Source of the DNA: Trichomonas vaginalis G3
Taxonomy: Eukaryota; Parabasalia; Trichomonadida; Trichomonadidae
Assembly (NCBI RefSeq): GCF_026262505.1
Contig: NC_067205.1
Span: 14,384,001 to 14,448,000, forward strand
Reading direction: 5' to 3'
DNA length: 64,000 bases
Part shown: in pieces, positions 16,959 through 25,320 of the stretch
How the letters are laid out: every line of letters starts with the position of its first letter
Numbering within the stretch: position 1 is the stretch's first letter
The notes under the pieces: model-generated
Database searches by the model: none
Seen by the model: only the letters and a program-made list of their open reading frames with translations
What the model was told of the DNA's origin: nothing
Translations under genes and position numbers: made by a program

Positions 16959-17321
16959 ATGGACGCACAGAACTTAGCGAATGCACAGCAACCTGGACAA
17001 CCAAACCCAGAGAATATTCCAAATGAAGTTAGAATACAAACTGCAATGGCAAACTATGGTCAAGTGCCAACAGATGTACAAATGCAAACTGCCATGTCAA
17101 ATGACGCTGCGTTAGGTTTGCCACCATGGTATGCAAATATGAGATGGAAAGAGTTTTATACAAACCCTGAGGTGGGATATAAACAACTTTATGCAGATGA
17201 CGCGAACACAGGAGTTGACCCAGAATATGTTTTCTACCAGAGGAGAAACAGAATGTATGAGCTCCAGTTAAAGAATGCTATGGAACTCAACAGGAAACGT
17301 AAGAGACTAGGTGGACATTAG
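16959..17321 (+). CDS. Hypothetical Gln/Asn/Pro-rich Maverick B protein
   Basis: 120 residues. The first half contains a duplicated segment, NEVRIQTAMANYGQVP and TDVQMQTAMSNDAALGLP; the second half has aromatic residues (PPWYANMRWKEFYTNPEVGYKQLY) and the C-terminus is basic (ELNRKRKRLGGH). It is preceded by TTTTTTATCTAATATTAA directly before ATG, like the other element promoters. No family is recognised; a virion or assembly role is possible. Confidence 0.5.
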   Translation: MDAQNLANAQQPGQPNPENIPNEVRIQTAMANYGQVPTDVQMQTAMSNDAALGLPPWYANMRWKEFYTNPEVGYKQLYADDANTGVDPEYVFYQRRNRMYELQLKNAMELNRKRKRLGGH

Positions 17322-17339
17322 ATTTTTACATATAGTAAA

Positions 17340-17582
17340 ATGGGTTTCTTCAGTAAGATAGGAAACTTCTTTCGAAATGTTGGAAGAGGTATATGGAATG
17401 GAATAAAAACCGTAGGAAGAGGAATTTGGAACGGAGTCAAAAATATTGGTAAAAGAGTAGGTCAGTTTGTTGGTATTATACCTAAAGACCCTGAACCAGA
17501 AGAACAAGCTCCTGTTATACAACAGCCTGAACCTGCACCACAGTCTAGTTGGCAACCAAATCCAACACCTCAACCGTATTAA
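17340..17582 (+). CDS. Glycine-rich small virion-type protein of Maverick B
   Basis: 80 residues. The N-terminal half is amphipathic and repetitive (FRNVGRGIWNGIKTVGRG, IWNGVKNIGKRVGQFVG), with basic and hydrophobic faces as in membrane-active or nucleic-acid-binding peptides; the C-terminal half is proline/glutamine-rich. It resembles in plan the proteins at 5442 and 20836. It starts after ATATAGTAAA. Convergent with the capsid-like gene ending at 17587. Confidence 0.55.
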   Translation: MGFFSKIGNFFRNVGRGIWNGIKTVGRGIWNGVKNIGKRVGQFVGIIPKDPEPEEQAPVIQQPEPAPQSSWQPNPTPQPY

Positions 17583-17586
17583 AAAA

Positions 17587-18434
17587 TTATATTTTTACCG
17601 TTCGATAGTAGTTGTATATGAAACTAAGTTCTAAGTAAAACGCATGGTATAATGGAATTATTCTTTTTCTTCCATCTGTAGTAAACCATACTTGAAAGTC
17701 TGAAATACTTCCACTTGGTGGTTCGTATAACTTTGTAGGTTTTTCGTAAAAGTCATTTGCCAAGCATAAGAAAGAGTTTTGGGCGCCAGAAAATGAAGCA
17801 TGAACAATAATAGCATCTTGGTCGAAAACATTTTCATATGTTCCATTAGGGTTTTCGACTTCATAAAAGTCTGGGTGTACTGGATATGCTGCAGGCTGAT
17901 TTAACATCCTCATAAATCTATACCATGCCAAGTTGTTATATTTTGTAGAAATATAAACGTTTTCTCCAAGGTCTTCTATTCTATTGATTTTAACAGTTGC
18001 ATTTTTCCTGTCATAAATAATATCGAGATGGTACTCTCCTTCGTCAATGTTATACTGGTTTGCATATTCGATATAGATATCGTTTATTTTTTTTGAAAAG
18101 CTTGAAGAGTTGTTTCTAAGTTTACAAGCAAACTAACTTGTAAAAGTTTTCCCTGTTCAAATTTCTCATACATACGTTTTTCTTTGTTATAGTATCGAAC
18201 TTCAAAACCGACCGTAAATGGGAAACCATGTATGGCTTCTGAAATGAACTTCATTCTACGAAAGCCAATAGCTTTTGTGACGGATGGGTCTCTTAACCAT
18301 CTTAATGGGTAGTCAAAACGATAGCCTTCATGCTTTACGGTCTCTGTCTCAAACTTTTGACCGACATTAGTAAAAAGTTCATCTAATGGTTTAGTTGTAG
18401 CAACTCTTGAATTTTCTTTTTCTATTGAAAGCAT
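17587..18434 (-). pseudogene. Putative minor capsid protein of Maverick B, copy 1, broken
   Basis: A minus-strand coding region in two segments with about one break. The N-terminal part has TTKPLDELFTNVGQKF and YRFDYPLRWL with KAIGFRR; the C-terminal part ends SDFQVWFTTDGRKRIIPLYHAFYLELSFIYNYY. It is a clear paralogue of the region at 24345-25206 and a more distant one of the element A protein at 4335. Two versions in one element are reminiscent of paired capsid or penton components. The start is 18 bases from the divergent fibre gene. Confidence 0.6.
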
Positions 18435-18452
18435 ATTTTATCTAGAATAAAA
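18435..18452. promoter_or_regulatory. Near-palindromic divergent spacer
   Basis: ATTTTATCTAGAATAAAA separates the capsid-like start (18434) from the fibre start (18453). It is almost a perfect inverted repeat around CTAG, so both genes see nearly the same sequence upstream. It contains TCTA, which is the core of the late promoter in mavirus; the likeness may be chance. Confidence 0.5.
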
Positions 18453-19862
18453 ATGTCGAAAGATATTGCTTCCATGAGAGAAATACAACACAACCGACAA
18501 CTCATTATGCAAGCTCTAAATAAGAACACAACAAACTTTTCAAACTATTCTAAGATATCTGAGTCATTGAAAGAAGGAAACTTAAAACTGACATTAAACC
18601 CAATGACAGATGAGTTTCTGTTTCAAGACAAGAAGAACAATACTGTCTGTATAAATCCAACAAAAGGAACTTTAAACGAGAAACCTATAAATGAACTTCT
18701 TTTGAAAGCAGATGTTGACAACAAAGCTGACAAAGAATATGTAGACGATGCAATAGCAAAAGAAGAAGAAAGAGCTAACAATGCTTATGCAACAAAAGAA
18801 CATACTCATCCTGAACTAGCAGACAAAAAATATGTTGACAATAAAATGTCAAGTGAAGTGACAAGAGCTGAAAACGAATATTCTAAAAAGACTCATACAC
18901 ATTCTATATCTGAAATAACAGACTTAAACGTTAGCCTTGAAAAGAAAGCGGATAAGGAATATGTGGCTAGTAAGTTAGAGAAGAAAGCAGATAAGGAATA
19001 TGTGGATGAAAAAGATAACGAAATGAAAGAAAGGGTTGACTGGTACCATGAATGGACATCGAAGATTTTAAAAACTAAAGCCGATACAGGATGGGTTTCA
19101 GGATGTTTAGACCTTAAAGCAGATAAAACTTATGTTAACGATGAGTTAGAGAAGAAAGCAAATAAGACTCATACACATACAAGTTTTACAACTGTTGCTA
19201 TAGAAAGTATTGAAGGAACGGTTGAAGAAACTGGTGGGGATGCATTATATTGTAAACCTCCTAACTTTCCACAAGGTTTAACATCGGATGACGACATAAC
19301 GACGATGAGAAACATTAGATGTAAAGATGTTTATGTCATGAAGGATGAACATAATATTAAATTCACTGCTCAAGATTTATATGACAAGAAAGCAGACAAA
19401 ACAGAGCTTCAAACATTAAAGACAGAAATGCTTCAAACATTATATCCTATAGGCTCTATTTATACGTCAATGAACTCTACCAGACCAGAAGTAGTACTTG
19501 GTTTTGGAACTTGGACTCAAATAGTCGACAGGTTTTTGTATTGTGCAAACTCTTCAAAGGAAACAGGTGGAAGTAAAACGATTTCAGGTGAAAATTTACC
19601 TGCACACAGTCACTACATAGATTTAAGTACATCTCAAGCAGGTTGGCATAAGCATAAATTTTGGGATTGGTCGGCAATGACAAAAGGTAAAGGATATGAT
19701 GTTAAAGACAACGTTCAGTTTGCTATAAATTGTTTCTGGGGTAACACTCAGGGAGATGGAAACCATACACATCGCGTTTCAGGATATACGCAAACAACGG
19801 GACAAAGTAAAGAATACATGCCACCTTACATGACAGTTTACGCATGGTATAGAAATGCTTAG
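18453..19862 (+). CDS. Fibre protein with phage-type tail-collar domain
   Basis: 469 residues. Residues about 80-260 contain repeated KADKEYVD and THTH units typical of trimeric fibre stalks. The last 130 residues form a collar-type domain: LYPIGSIYTSMNSTRP, LGFGTWTQIVDRFLYC, GGSKTISGENLPAHSH, a second NHTHR site, and a C-terminal SKEYMPPYMTVYAWYR. This is the layout of phage short-tail-fibre and collar proteins, where the paired His residues bind metal in the trimer. It points to host attachment by a virion. The gene is intact, divergent from a capsid-like gene and convergent with the integrase (ends overlap by four bases). Confidence 0.85.
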   Translation: MSKDIASMREIQHNRQLIMQALNKNTTNFSNYSKISESLKEGNLKLTLNPMTDEFLFQDKKNNTVCINPTKGTLNEKPINELLLKADVDNKADKEYVDDAIAKEEERANNAYATKEHTHPELADKKYVDNKMSSEVTRAENEYSKKTHTHSISEITDLNVSLEKKADKEYVASKLEKKADKEYVDEKDNEMKERVDWYHEWTSKILKTKADTGWVSGCLDLKADKTYVNDELEKKANKTHTHTSFTTVAIESIEGTVEETGGDALYCKPPNFPQGLTSDDDITTMRNIRCKDVYVMKDEHNIKFTAQDLYDKKADKTELQTLKTEMLQTLYPIGSIYTSMNSTRPEVVLGFGTWTQIVDRFLYCANSSKETGGSKTISGENLPAHSHYIDLSTSQAGWHKHKFWDWSAMTKGKGYDVKDNVQFAINCFWGNTQGDGNHTHRVSGYTQTTGQSKEYMPPYMTVYAWYRNA

Positions 19863-20818
19863 TCGTCATTTTCAACTTCTTTAGCATATTCGTCAGGAGT
19901 TGTCTTATATTTGTTAGGAACTGTCTTTGAAAGTATACCACCTTGAACTTTGACAAGTTTGAAACGAGGTCTGACAATAGTAGTTTTATCTTCTGCTTGC
20001 AGTGTGTACATTTTGCCATGTTTGCCTAAAACTTCATAATATTCTCTTGTATACTTTCTTCTATTTTTACGAACACGAATGTGAGTACCTGTCGGGTTCC
20101 CATTGTTGTCATAGTCAATAGTATTTTCATATGGGTCGCGTTTAGGTATTTCTATTTTTACTTTGTCACCTTTCTGAAGTTTGAAGCCCGGCATTCTTTC
20201 TTGTTTGTCTCTTTTGACTAAATTATTAAATATATAGTCTTTCTCTAAGTCAGGGTTGTTTTTCATTTCTTCGGGGGAGTGGTTTCCCAAACCTTTTTGT
20301 TTACGGTTATTGTAAATATTTAAAACTTGTCTCATCTTTGCCTGGGAGAAGTGTCTATATTTGTCGTCATATGACATTTCATTTGCTTCACCACCTTGTG
20401 GTTGGTTTAAGTCTCTTAACATTTTTATACATCCGTCAATGACACCAAGAGCAGAATGGTTTTGGTCGACAATGAAATATTGGTTTACATTTTTTGAACG
20501 CAGATAGTTTTTAATATCATCTGATTTGAAAGAACTTTCACAGTCAGATGTCAGTTTTGTTGGATGGTATTTGTCAACGAATATTGTCAAAGCAGTTTTC
20601 ACATCTAAAATATTTTTGGACCATAATGGTATGGCTTCACAGTATCTTGTGTTTTGACCGACAAATATTAGCCAGTATGGTGGTCCATCTGTTCTAACTC
20701 TCGGAATGTTTTCCAAGATATCCATAAACCAAGCATTTGGTGTTGAACTAAAGATTTTTACCATGAGTGCTTTCTTTGTCGCTTTAGAAACATAGGGGTC
20801 CTTGTTTGGATTCGTCAT
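19859..20818 (-). CDS. Maverick integrase (retroviral-type DDE core)
   Basis: 319 residues. The core (about residues 20-150) has the strand NAWFMDILENIPR, then PPYWLIFVGQNTRYCEAIPL, and LTSDCESSFKSDDIKNYL, the expected layout of a retroviral-type integrase catalytic domain around its acidic residues. The C-terminal part has a basic, beta-rich segment (PGFKLQKGDKVKIEI) and then a YTREYYEVLGKHGKMYTLQ stretch like the small DNA-binding barrel of Polinton integrases. It inserts the element and creates the 5-6 bp target duplication. The N-terminal zinc domain seen in many relatives is not evident. The start is 17 bases from the divergent gene at 20836. Confidence 0.85.
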   Translation of the reverse strand: MTNPNKDPYVSKATKKALMVKIFSSTPNAWFMDILENIPRVRTDGPPYWLIFVGQNTRYCEAIPLWSKNILDVKTALTIFVDKYHPTKLTSDCESSFKSDDIKNYLRSKNVNQYFIVDQNHSALGVIDGCIKMLRDLNQPQGGEANEMSYDDKYRHFSQAKMRQVLNIYNNRKQKGLGNHSPEEMKNNPDLEKDYIFNNLVKRDKQERMPGFKLQKGDKVKIEIPKRDPYENTIDYDNNGNPTGTHIRVRKNRRKYTREYYEVLGKHGKMYTLQAEDKTTIVRPRFKLVKVQGGILSKTVPNKYKTTPDEYAKEVENDD

Positions 20819-20835
20819 TTTTTAACCCATAAGAA
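20819..20835. promoter_or_regulatory. Divergent spacer between integrase and virion-type gene
   Basis: Seventeen bases (TTTTTAACCCATAAGAA) separate the two start codons. Spacing matches the other three close divergent pairs, though the internal sequence differs. Confidence 0.4.
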
Positions 20836-21237
20836 ATGGGTTTATTTGGCGCATTAGCAGGAGTTGCATCCAGATTTTTGCCCGCAGTGGGAACAATAGC
20901 CAGAGGTGTATTTGGAGTTGGAAGGAAGATTTTGAGTACATTAGGTATACTTAAAGAGAAAGCACAACCTATTATACAAACTGTACAGAAAGGTTGGGAT
21001 GTAGCACGAGATGCAACAAATCTTATTCCAAATCCTGAAACAAGAGGAAAAGTTCAAGGATGGATGGACAATGTAGGAAGACAAGCAGGAAACTATTATA
21101 ACAAAGCAAATGACTACTATAACCAAGCAGGACACTATATGGACCAAGGTGAAAGATTCTTTAACAGAGGATATAACCATGCACAACAATGGGTAAACAA
21201 TAACCAACCTCAACCGCCTCAAACGTGGGGAATGTAA
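20836..21237 (+). CDS. Glycine-rich, tyrosine/asparagine-tailed virion-type protein
   Basis: 133 residues. The N-terminus (MGLFGALAGVASRFLPAVG...) is glycine/alanine-rich and hydrophobic, the centre has an amphipathic helix (IQTVQKGWDVARDATNLI), and the C-terminal half carries short repeats of YYNKANDYYNQAGHYMDQG type rich in Tyr, Asn and Gln. The plan recalls the element A protein at 5442. Probably a membrane-active or internal capsid protein; inferred from composition. Confidence 0.6.
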   Translation: MGLFGALAGVASRFLPAVGTIARGVFGVGRKILSTLGILKEKAQPIIQTVQKGWDVARDATNLIPNPETRGKVQGWMDNVGRQAGNYYNKANDYYNQAGHYMDQGERFFNRGYNHAQQWVNNNQPQPPQTWGM

Positions 21238-21256
21238 AGTTTTTTACTGAGATGAA

Positions 21257-21409
21257 ATGAACAATACAGCATTGAGACAAATGGGTTCAAGATGGATTTG
21301 TCGGCTTCCAGCAGTTACACAACGTGTTTGTCAAGTTCTTCCTATACCTCAGGAAGTTTTAGACCGACTTAAAAAACAACAACAACCAGTTGAAAACAAA
21401 CCAAACTAA
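21257..21409 (+). CDS. Small basic Maverick B protein
   Basis: 50 residues, MNNTALRQMGSRWICRLPAV..., with two cysteines and a lysine/glutamine-rich tail. It is preceded by the 17-base leader TTTTTTACTGAGATGAA, which recurs exactly before the next gene at 21429. No family is recognised. Confidence 0.45.
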   Translation: MNNTALRQMGSRWICRLPAVTQRVCQVLPIPQEVLDRLKKQQQPVENKPN

Positions 21410-21428
21410 AATTTTTTACTGAGATGAA

Positions 21429-21644
21429 ATGACCGAAGAAGTTGAAACGGTAGATTTGACACCACAAACAAAAAGTTCAGAACCATTGTCAAAACCTGTC
21501 AAAGAACTTACAGATGAAGAGAAAAATTCAATAATAGAAAGTGCCAGGTCTGGAAATACAAACCCTAACTACAAAGTCACTTTTCATAAAAATGGAACGG
21601 CAAGTATCTCAAAAAAAAACAGACTCTCACAAATAAAATATTGA
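21429..21644 (+). CDS. Small hypothetical Maverick B protein
   Basis: 71 residues, acidic at the start and basic at the end (NGTASISKKNRLSQIKY). It has the same 17-base leader as the gene before it, and its stop overlaps the start of the next frame (21641). No family is recognised. Confidence 0.45.
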   Translation: MTEEVETVDLTPQTKSSEPLSKPVKELTDEEKNSIIESARSGNTNPNYKVTFHKNGTASISKKNRLSQIKY

Positions 21645-22012
21645 AGTCTGAAGGAGCTTTCGAGACAACAGATGGAAAAGTTTACTTCACTGACCAACAG
21701 TTCATTATAGAACATCTCATTGACTTAGAGTCGAAATATTCTAAACTTTACAACAAACACAAAAAGTTGAAAGGAAAACAAAAACAAATGGCATATGATA
21801 TTTATGAAGATGTTGACAACACAACTGTTCCTGCAAGTGAAGTAAAGTCAGAGGAACCGAAAAGTGACGAAAAACCGATAGAAGAAGAAAAACCAAAAAC
21901 TGAAGATAAACCAAAACCAAAGTTTAGTTTGGAAACTAAACCAAGTCAACCTTCATTAGCTGGTATGGGTTGGCGTCAAAGACTTATGGCAGCAGGCGGT
22001 TATGTAAAGTAA
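21641..22012 (+). CDS. Hypothetical Lys/Glu/Pro-rich Maverick B protein
   Basis: 123 residues. A helical, lysine-rich segment (LIDLESKYSKLYNKHKKLKG) is followed by a low-complexity Glu/Lys/Pro region (EEPKSDEKPIEEEKPKTEDK) and a short C-terminal GMGWRQRLMAAGG. The coiled segment and disordered linker suggest an adaptor or scaffold; function unknown. It may be translated together with the preceding frame, which it overlaps by four bases. Confidence 0.45.
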   Translation: MKSEGAFETTDGKVYFTDQQFIIEHLIDLESKYSKLYNKHKKLKGKQKQMAYDIYEDVDNTTVPASEVKSEEPKSDEKPIEEEKPKTEDKPKPKFSLETKPSQPSLAGMGWRQRLMAAGGYVK

Positions 22013-22041
22013 AGAAAAAATATTTTTTTATTTTTATAAAA

Positions 22042-24195
22042 ATGCCCCCATATAGAATGGATAGAAAATCTGCTAGAATAAAAGCAGAGTTGCAAAGATA
22101 TGGTTGGAGAGTTTCGAAGAAGTTTAAATATAGGAAGGGAAGACCCATAAAAGTCTATGACAAATTGTCTGGTCTTCGCTACGAAATGGATTTGGAAACA
22201 GCACGTGCAAATTATCCAAACAGACTAGAGAGGTTAGAAGAAGAACGTCTTATGGACATGCCTTTCGATGTTAGTGAACCTCAAGTTGAAGGACACGACG
22301 GCTTTGCCAGATTCTACTGGAAACATGACGAACAATTGCATCCTTTGAGAAGGAAAAAAGGTAGTGCAGAGGATGGTCATGCTCCCATGGAAAGAACAAG
22401 ATATGCATATGAGAAGTATCGTGAAGTTAGAAGTCAAATTACATCTGGTCGAACCTTTACAGTAAACTTTGACGAAGGAAAGAACAAAGAAGGCTTCATG
22501 GGTGTACTTGCTGCCATACAAGACGGAAATAAGAAAGGACACAATCTCAGATTGACCATAACAGATTTGGATGGTCACATTTACTATGCAAATGGCAATG
22601 AACAAACAGCTGCAAAACTTCTTGACGCTTTCAAGACTACAAAGAGAGAACAAATGGTTGACTCCGACTCAGACATTTTGAATGCAATTGAAGGAATTGC
22701 AAGTGTCAAGTTCGAATGGTACCAACCTAACCCTCAAGCAGTCAGACAACATGCTGGATACTTCCCGTTCATAAATAAGTCTGACATTGACTTGACAAGG
22801 TATGGAATTTACAATTCAATTGAAACAATTGTCAATGAACCTTGCATTCTTACATGTCTCAGGAACTCTGGTCTTGTTACAGATGAGAAGATGAAGTATC
22901 TTGAGTCATGTGTGAAGACAAGGTACATTCTCAGAGGTCAATTGGCAAAAATTGCACCGTTGGCAAATGTCAATATCCGAGTCAACATACCTACAGCTAA
23001 AGGTTCTTCACATGACGACTATGTTGTTGAGTTCAATTTACCATGGTTGAAGATTGTAATTGTCCACAACCACTTCATGCTGAACGAAAGTCTTACAAAC
23101 CCATTGTTCGGAAAAGGCAAGTGCAACATTGTCAGAGCTGTAAACATTCTTTTCGAGAAAGGTTTGTTGGAACCAATTCCAGATGACAAGCTGACAGAAA
23201 CTTTTGTACCAAAAGACGAAACAAACTTTTCATTGTTAGCAAGACCAAAAGTTGTTCCAGACAAAGTTCTAGTACAAAAGAAGTACACAATTCCACAAGG
23301 AGTTGGATTGTTCGGATACCAACCTGAACCAGAAGAACTTCCAATGAGGTTGCAAGAACTTCAAGATGCTATAAACAAACTTCCATTGAGACATCCAATT
23401 GACGTCAAATTGTATTGGAGAGCATCTGAGTTAGGTCAGAAGGTTTTATATGAAACAGGTTGCTTCGACGATGTTTATGAGATAACAGGAGAAGTTTCTC
23501 AGAAGATAAGAGACTCACTTGAATTTCCACAAACTGGACCAATTGGTTGCGACAAGTTCGACTCAGATGAAAAGATATACTATGTCGACCTTAACGCTGC
23601 ATACATGAGGTTTGTCCAATATATTCCGACTGGAATTCCAAACGAAGATGGTGAGTTCCCGGGAAGGAACTATACAGTTGGAAAAGTCATACAACAACTG
23701 TATGATATTAGGAAAGCTTCAAACCCCAAACTTGCAATGACACTCAAATTGCTTATGAATTCGACATGGGGATATTCCATTAAGAAACCTCAAGAGATGA
23801 AGAGTAAACATTATGAGAAGGTCGACAACTTTGTTGAAAGGTTTTCTCCTTTTGTTTTGAAGTACGAATTCACTCAAGGTCAAAGTGGCTTAGTAACCAC
23901 ATTAAAACCTATTGTCGAACATTGGTCTTACCCTCAGTTCGCAAAGGCAGTCCTTGACAACTACAACAAATTCTTCTCCGAAGTCAAATCGAAAGTTGTG
24001 GTTTACTATGAGAACATTGACGCACTCATGACGAACGAAGAAGGGTACAACAAACTCATTGAAATGGGCATGGTCAGTGAAAAGATGGGCTGTTTTAAGC
24101 TAGATAAGGTATTTTCCGAAGTTCATGTAATATCGAAAAGGAAGTATTGGGGTATACTTGAAGACGGCACAGAAATAAAACATTGCATGAAATAA
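22042..24195 (+). CDS. Family B DNA polymerase of Maverick B (protein-primed type)
   Basis: 717 residues from the ATG at 22042, which follows the usual T-rich/ATAAAA leader; an earlier in-frame ATG at 21970 lies inside the preceding gene. Polymerase motif A is YYVDLNAAYMR (near residue 515), motif B is LKLLMNSTWGYS (near 570) and the motif C region is VVYYENIDALMT (near 655). The basic N-terminus (MPPYRMDRKSARIKAELQRYGW) resembles the DNA- or terminal-protein-contacting start of Polinton polymerases. The enzyme replicates the element. It is shorter than many family members, so a full domain set should not be assumed. A mirror copy with many breaks lies at about 29520-31665. Confidence 0.85.
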   Translation: MPPYRMDRKSARIKAELQRYGWRVSKKFKYRKGRPIKVYDKLSGLRYEMDLETARANYPNRLERLEEERLMDMPFDVSEPQVEGHDGFARFYWKHDEQLHPLRRKKGSAEDGHAPMERTRYAYEKYREVRSQITSGRTFTVNFDEGKNKEGFMGVLAAIQDGNKKGHNLRLTITDLDGHIYYANGNEQTAAKLLDAFKTTKREQMVDSDSDILNAIEGIASVKFEWYQPNPQAVRQHAGYFPFINKSDIDLTRYGIYNSIETIVNEPCILTCLRNSGLVTDEKMKYLESCVKTRYILRGQLAKIAPLANVNIRVNIPTAKGSSHDDYVVEFNLPWLKIVIVHNHFMLNESLTNPLFGKGKCNIVRAVNILFEKGLLEPIPDDKLTETFVPKDETNFSLLARPKVVPDKVLVQKKYTIPQGVGLFGYQPEPEELPMRLQELQDAINKLPLRHPIDVKLYWRASELGQKVLYETGCFDDVYEITGEVSQKIRDSLEFPQTGPIGCDKFDSDEKIYYVDLNAAYMRFVQYIPTGIPNEDGEFPGRNYTVGKVIQQLYDIRKASNPKLAMTLKLLMNSTWGYSIKKPQEMKSKHYEKVDNFVERFSPFVLKYEFTQGQSGLVTTLKPIVEHWSYPQFAKAVLDNYNKFFSEVKSKVVVYYENIDALMTNEEGYNKLIEMGMVSEKMGCFKLDKVFSEVHVISKRKYWGILEDGTEIKHCMK

Positions 24196-24239
24196 AAATT
24201 TATTTTTTAAAAAAGTGACATTTTTTAATTTTATTTGAA

Positions 24240-24344
24240 ATGTACGCTGAGTTTGTTGGAGAAGACCGTTGGGAAACTTGTTTGTTAGATGAGAAATATG
24301 AAATGGCATACCATTTTAAAACAATATATTTTTACATATATTAA
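24240..24344 (+). CDS. Very small Maverick B open frame
   Basis: 34 residues (MYAEFVGEDRWETCLL...), between the polymerase and the second capsid-like gene. Its TAA abuts the next ATG, the same junction seen at 5216 and 5441. It may be a short peptide gene or a leader. Confidence 0.3.
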   Translation: MYAEFVGEDRWETCLLDEKYEMAYHFKTIYFYIY

Positions 24345-25206
24345 ATGCTTCAGGTTGAAAAACAAAGAACAAAAGTAGCAGATACAAAACCGTTAGACTA
24401 TATCTTTACAAATGCTGGTAGGACTATTTCAGATGAAGAAATTTCATCCCGAGTATACAGGTTTGACTATCCAATTCGTTGGCTTCAAAGTCCTTCAGAT
24501 GCAAAGGCAATAGGATTTAGAAGAGTTTTGTTTTCAAATAGAACTAACGCATTTATGTTCGCAGTATATTTTCATGGGCAGTATAAAGGTTCTGATGGTC
24601 TAATAGACAAATTTGACGAAATGAGAATCTTTACAGTTCGTTCAGACGAAAGTCTTGAGAAAACTCTAAATGACTTTCAAACTCAAATGAACAAATATTA
24701 TTGGGAATTTCAAGAAAAATACGACTCTTTACTAAATGGAACATACTATCTGAAACTAGAATATGACAAGATGAACTCCACCGTTTCATTTCAAAAGATT
24801 GAAATTAACCCTCCAAGAGATACAGAGTTTTTTATTTTGGAAAGTAGACAAACGTTCTTGGGCACAATTTCTTCGGTTACTAAACCAGAACGAACCATTA
24901 CCACCAGATGGTCCATTTAAATTTATACTTCCACCAGCAGATTTGACAGTTTATAGAAACGTGTTTGACCCTCAAAATGTTATGTGTCATGCAAGTTTCA
25001 GTTCAAGCAACAATAGTTTTCTATGTATTGGTAAGGACTTTTATGACTTTGCTTCTAAATTCTACGAACCACCTAGTAACAGTTTCTCTGACTTTCAAGT
25101 TTGGTTCACAACAAATGGTGTGCAACATATTATTCCATTGTACTATGACTTTTATCTCGAATTGTCTTTCATATATAACTACGGAAAAGTGCTGAAAAAG
25201 TATTGA
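24345..25206 (+). pseudogene. Putative minor capsid protein of Maverick B, copy 2, broken
   Basis: A coding region in two segments with about one break, paralogous to 17587-18434: TKPLDYIFTNAGR, YRFDYPIRWLQ with KAIGFRR, and a C-terminal SDFQVWFTTNG, IIPLYYDFYLELSFIYNY. Both ends of the protein are conserved between the two copies while the middle diverges, as expected for related but distinct virion components. The start abuts the previous TAA and follows TTTTTACATATATTAA. Confidence 0.6.
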
Positions 25207-25320
25207 ATGTGAAGATATTAGAAAATAACATTTTTTCTAACATCGTAGAAAACTCATGAAAACAATTTATTTTTGACACTTTCACAAAAAACATAAAAAA
25301 GTGAAGTTAAACGTTAAGGT

